Notes under the pieces: model-generated
Told to the model about the DNA's origin: nothing
The model's input: only the letters and a program-made list of their open reading frames with translations
Database searches by the model: none
Shown here: positions 5,044-6,942 of the stretch, piece by piece
How positions within the stretch are numbered: position 1 is the first letter of the stretch
Layout of the letters: every line of letters begins with the position of its first letter
Assembly (NCBI GenBank): GCA_905234575.1
Contig: CAJOIG010000084.1
Span: forward strand, 1 to 6,942
Origin: an uncultured Oscillospiraceae bacterium
GTDB lineage: Bacteria; Bacillota; Clostridia; Oscillospirales; Oscillospiraceae
Direction: 5' to 3'
DNA length: 6,942 bases
Made by a program: the position numbers and the translations under genes

Positions 5044-6942
5044 TACGCTTCCGCGGTCTTCTGGGCCTCCGCGAGATCGAGCTCGATGACGGTGGAGACG
5101 CCCTTCTCCTGCATGGTGACGCCGAAGAGCACGTCCGCATGCTCCATGGTGCCGCGGCGGTGGGTGATGACGATGAACTGGGTCTTGTCGAGCCGGTGGA
5201 GGTACTCCGCGAAGCGGATGACGTTCTCCTCGTCCAGCGCGGCCTCGATCTCGTCCATGACGCAGAAGGGCGTCGGCCGCAGGCGCAGGATCGCGAAATA
5301 CAGCGCGATGGCCACGAACGCCTTCTCGCCGCCGGAGAGGAGGCTGATGTTCGAAACCGCCTTGCCGGGGGGCTGGACCTTGATCTCGATGCCGCAGTTC
5401 AGGACGTCGTCCTCGTCCTCCAGGCGCAGGTTCGCCTTGCCGCCGCCGAAGAGCTCCAGGAAGGTGGACTGGAAGCTCTCGTTGATGGCGTGGAATTCCG
5501 TGAGGAAGATGCTCTCCATCTGGGTGGTGATGTCCCCGATGATGGACAGAAGCTCCGCCTTGGCCTTCGCGATGTCGTCCCGCTGCTCGGTGAGGTAGTC
5601 GTACCGCTCCCCGACGCGCTTCGACTCCTCGATGGCACCGAGGTTCGGCGTGCCGAGAGCGTGGATGGAGCGCTTGAGCTCGGAAATGCGGCGGTTCGCG
5701 GCGGCGAGGCTCTCCACGGGTTTTCTCTCGGCCTGGGCGGCGCTGCGGGAGAGCTCGTAGCTGTCCCAGAGCTTGTCGATGATCTGCTTCTCCTCCATCT
5801 CGGCGGCGAGCAGCTTCCGCTCGAGGTTCGCCGCGAGGCGCTCCTGCTCGATGAGCTCCTCGTTCCGGCGCTGGCTGTCCCGGTCGGCCTGGGTGCGGCG
5901 GGCCTCCAGGTCGAACTTCTGCTGCTGGACCTCCTTCACCCGGTCGCGGAAGCCGTCCGCCCGGGCGGCGAGCTCCGCGCCGCGCTCGGCGTTCTGCCGG
6001 AGCCGCGCGTCGATGTCGTCGTTTTTCCGGCGGTAGCTCTCGATGAGCTCCCGGCGCTGGTCCCCGCCCGCGGCCATGGCCTCCCGGACGTTTTCGAGCT
6101 GCTCTATGCTGGTCCGCTTGGCCTGCCGCTCCGCGTCGAGGGAGGCGGCGTCCCGCCCGGCGGCGGCGAGCTCGTCCCCCGCGGTGTCCATGTCGTACCG
6201 CGCGGCGGCCAGCTCCCGCTCCGCCGCGGAGAGGGCGGCGTCCTTCTCGTCCAGCTGCTTCCGCAGTACCTCCCGCTGCTCCCGCAGCCGCCGGAGCTCG
6301 TTTGCCCGGGAGATCGCGCCGGTGCCCCGGGCCGCGCTGCCGCCCGTCATGGAGCCGCCCGCGTTGATCATCTGCCCGTCCAGGGAGACGATTCGGAAGG
6401 CGTTCCGGTTGTTCCGCGCGATGGCGACGGCGTCCGCCAGAGTCTCCGCGACCACGGTGCGGCCGAGGAGGTTTTCAAAAATATCGGTGTACGCCGGGTC
6501 GAAGCGCACGAGTTCAAGAGCCAGACCGAGATACCCGCGCTCACCCCGGGGAAGATTTTTCAGCACATTCCCCCGCACGGCGTCCAGCGGCAGGAAGGTG
6601 CCGCGCCCGCCGTCCCGGCGCTTTAAGAGCTCGATGGCGGCCTTGCCGTCGTTCTGGGTGTCCACGACGATGTTCTGCGCCGCGGCGCCGAGGGCCGTCT
6701 CGATGGCAAGGGCAAAGCGCTCCTCCGCCTGCACGAGGTTCGCCACCGGCCCGTGCACGCCCCGCAGGGTGCCGCGCTCGGCCTCCCGCATGACGGTCTT
6801 GACCGCCCGGCTGAAGCCCTCGTAGTCCTTCTCCATCTCCGTGAGCATGGCGATGCGTCCGTCCATGCTGCGCCCGTCCACGGTCAGGCGGTTGACCTCG
6901 TCCCGAAGGGCGGCGACCCGGTTCTCCCGGCCGGACATCTTC
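5043..6942 (-). CDS. smc: Chromosome segregation protein SMC, C-terminal half (N-terminal half beyond the right edge)
   Basis: SMC is the ATPase core of bacterial condensin and works with ScpA and ScpB to extrude loops and separate chromosomes. Residues are numbered from the Met at 6938, which is internal; the frame continues off the right edge. A short end of the first coiled coil (1 to about 54) leads into the hinge (about 55-208, from RGVHGPVANLV to the glycine motif GGSMTGG at 194-200). The returning coiled coil (about 211-428) is rich in Glu, Arg, Ala and Gln. The head domain follows: LGTPNLGAIEE at 429-438 or so, FGGGKANLRL at about 497-506, ABC signature LLSGGEKA (533-540, S535), Walker B FCVMDE (558-563, E563), the D-loop ALDE and the H-loop THRRGTME (592-599). 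Spacing from signature to C-terminus equals that of B. subtilis SMC, but the coiled coil is about 92 residues shorter. The Walker A half and true start are not in view. Confidence 0.97.
   Translation of the reverse strand, partial: KMSGRENRVAALRDEVNRLTVDGRSMDGRIAMLTEMEKDYEGFSRAVKTVMREAERGTLRGVHGPVANLVQAEERFALAIETALGAAAQNIVVDTQNDGKAAIELLKRRDGGRGTFLPLDAVRGNVLKNLPRGERGYLGLALELVRFDPAYTDIFENLLGRTVVAETLADAVAIARNNRNAFRIVSLDGQMINAGGSMTGGSAARGTGAISRANELRRLREQREVLRKQLDEKDAALSAAERELAAARYDMDTAGDELAAAGRDAASLDAERQAKRTSIEQLENVREAMAAGGDQRRELIESYRRKNDDIDARLRQNAERGAELAARADGFRDRVKEVQQQKFDLEARRTQADRDSQRRNEELIEQERLAANLERKLLAAEMEEKQIIDKLWDSYELSRSAAQAERKPVESLAAANRRISELKRSIHALGTPNLGAIEESKRVGERYDYLTEQRDDIAKAKAELLSIIGDITTQMESIFLTEFHAINESFQSTFLELFGGGKANLRLEDEDDVLNCGIEIKVQPPGKAVSNISLLSGGEKAFVAIALYFAILRLRPTPFCVMDEIEAALDEENVIRFAEYLHRLDKTQFIVITHRRGTMEHADVLFGVTMQEKGVSTVIELDLAEAQKTAEA

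Noticed and set aside
3617..5598. Plus-strand open frames of 490 and 480 codons opposite rdgB, ftsY and the end of smc
   Set aside because: Each is antisense in register with one of these genes over much of its length, and neither has a recognisable domain.
6465..6565. Slightly more A+T-rich patch within the smc hinge region
   Set aside because: The frame and hinge motifs run straight through it and the change is mild. It does not support an insertion or transferred segment.
5139..6626. Plus-strand open frame of 495 codons opposite smc
   Set aside because: Codon-aligned with smc and ends exactly at a TTA codon of smc. The Leu/Val/Asp-rich product is the complement of a coiled coil, not a protein family.

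Overview
This window is an ordinary but very compact stretch of bacterial chromosome. Seven genes all read on the minus strand, about 99% of the bases are coding, and no intergenic gap is longer than 22 bases. In transcription order (right to left) they are smc (only its C-terminal half is present), ftsY, rdgB, yhbY, a nadD-yqeK fusion, rsfS and leuS (cut at the left edge about two thirds of the way through). I see no promoter, terminator, RNA gene, mobile element, repeat or CRISPR array. I also see no candidate for an undescribed system; the oddities are in how known genes are built and arranged.

Organism: the DNA is strongly G+C-rich (roughly two thirds by eye), with G/C at most third codon positions. 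The gene content is typical of Firmicutes: a YqeK-type HD phosphohydrolase, FtsY without the long acidic N-terminal domain, SMC followed by FtsY, and an SMC head close to that of Bacillus subtilis. The smc-ftsY and nadD-yqeK-rsfS-leuS blocks together suggest a high-G+C member of the Clostridia, possibly Oscillospirales-like. That placement is inference from family traits, not from a search.

Right part (about 4150-6942): smc encodes the chromosome-organising ATPase. ftsY follows after 17 bases and encodes the receptor for the signal recognition particle. Middle (3270-4156): rdgB, which removes non-canonical purine triphosphates, starts inside the last codons of ftsY (ATGA overlap). yhbY, an RNA-binding ribosome assembly factor, starts inside the end of rdgB (ATGCTGA overlap). 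Left part (1-3263): a single 405-residue protein joins NadD (NAD synthesis) to YqeK (an HD hydrolase linked to Ap4A). It is followed by rsfS, the ribosomal silencing factor, and leuS, which starts three bases after the rsfS stop.

Together the genes look like one polycistronic housekeeping unit for chromosome segregation, membrane protein targeting, nucleotide quality control, NAD synthesis, ribosome assembly and silencing, and leucine charging. The overlaps suggest translational coupling. The points most worth a second look are an SMC coiled-coil arm about 92 residues shorter than that of B. subtilis SMC, the NadD-YqeK fusion, and the lack of room for a T-box leader before leuS.
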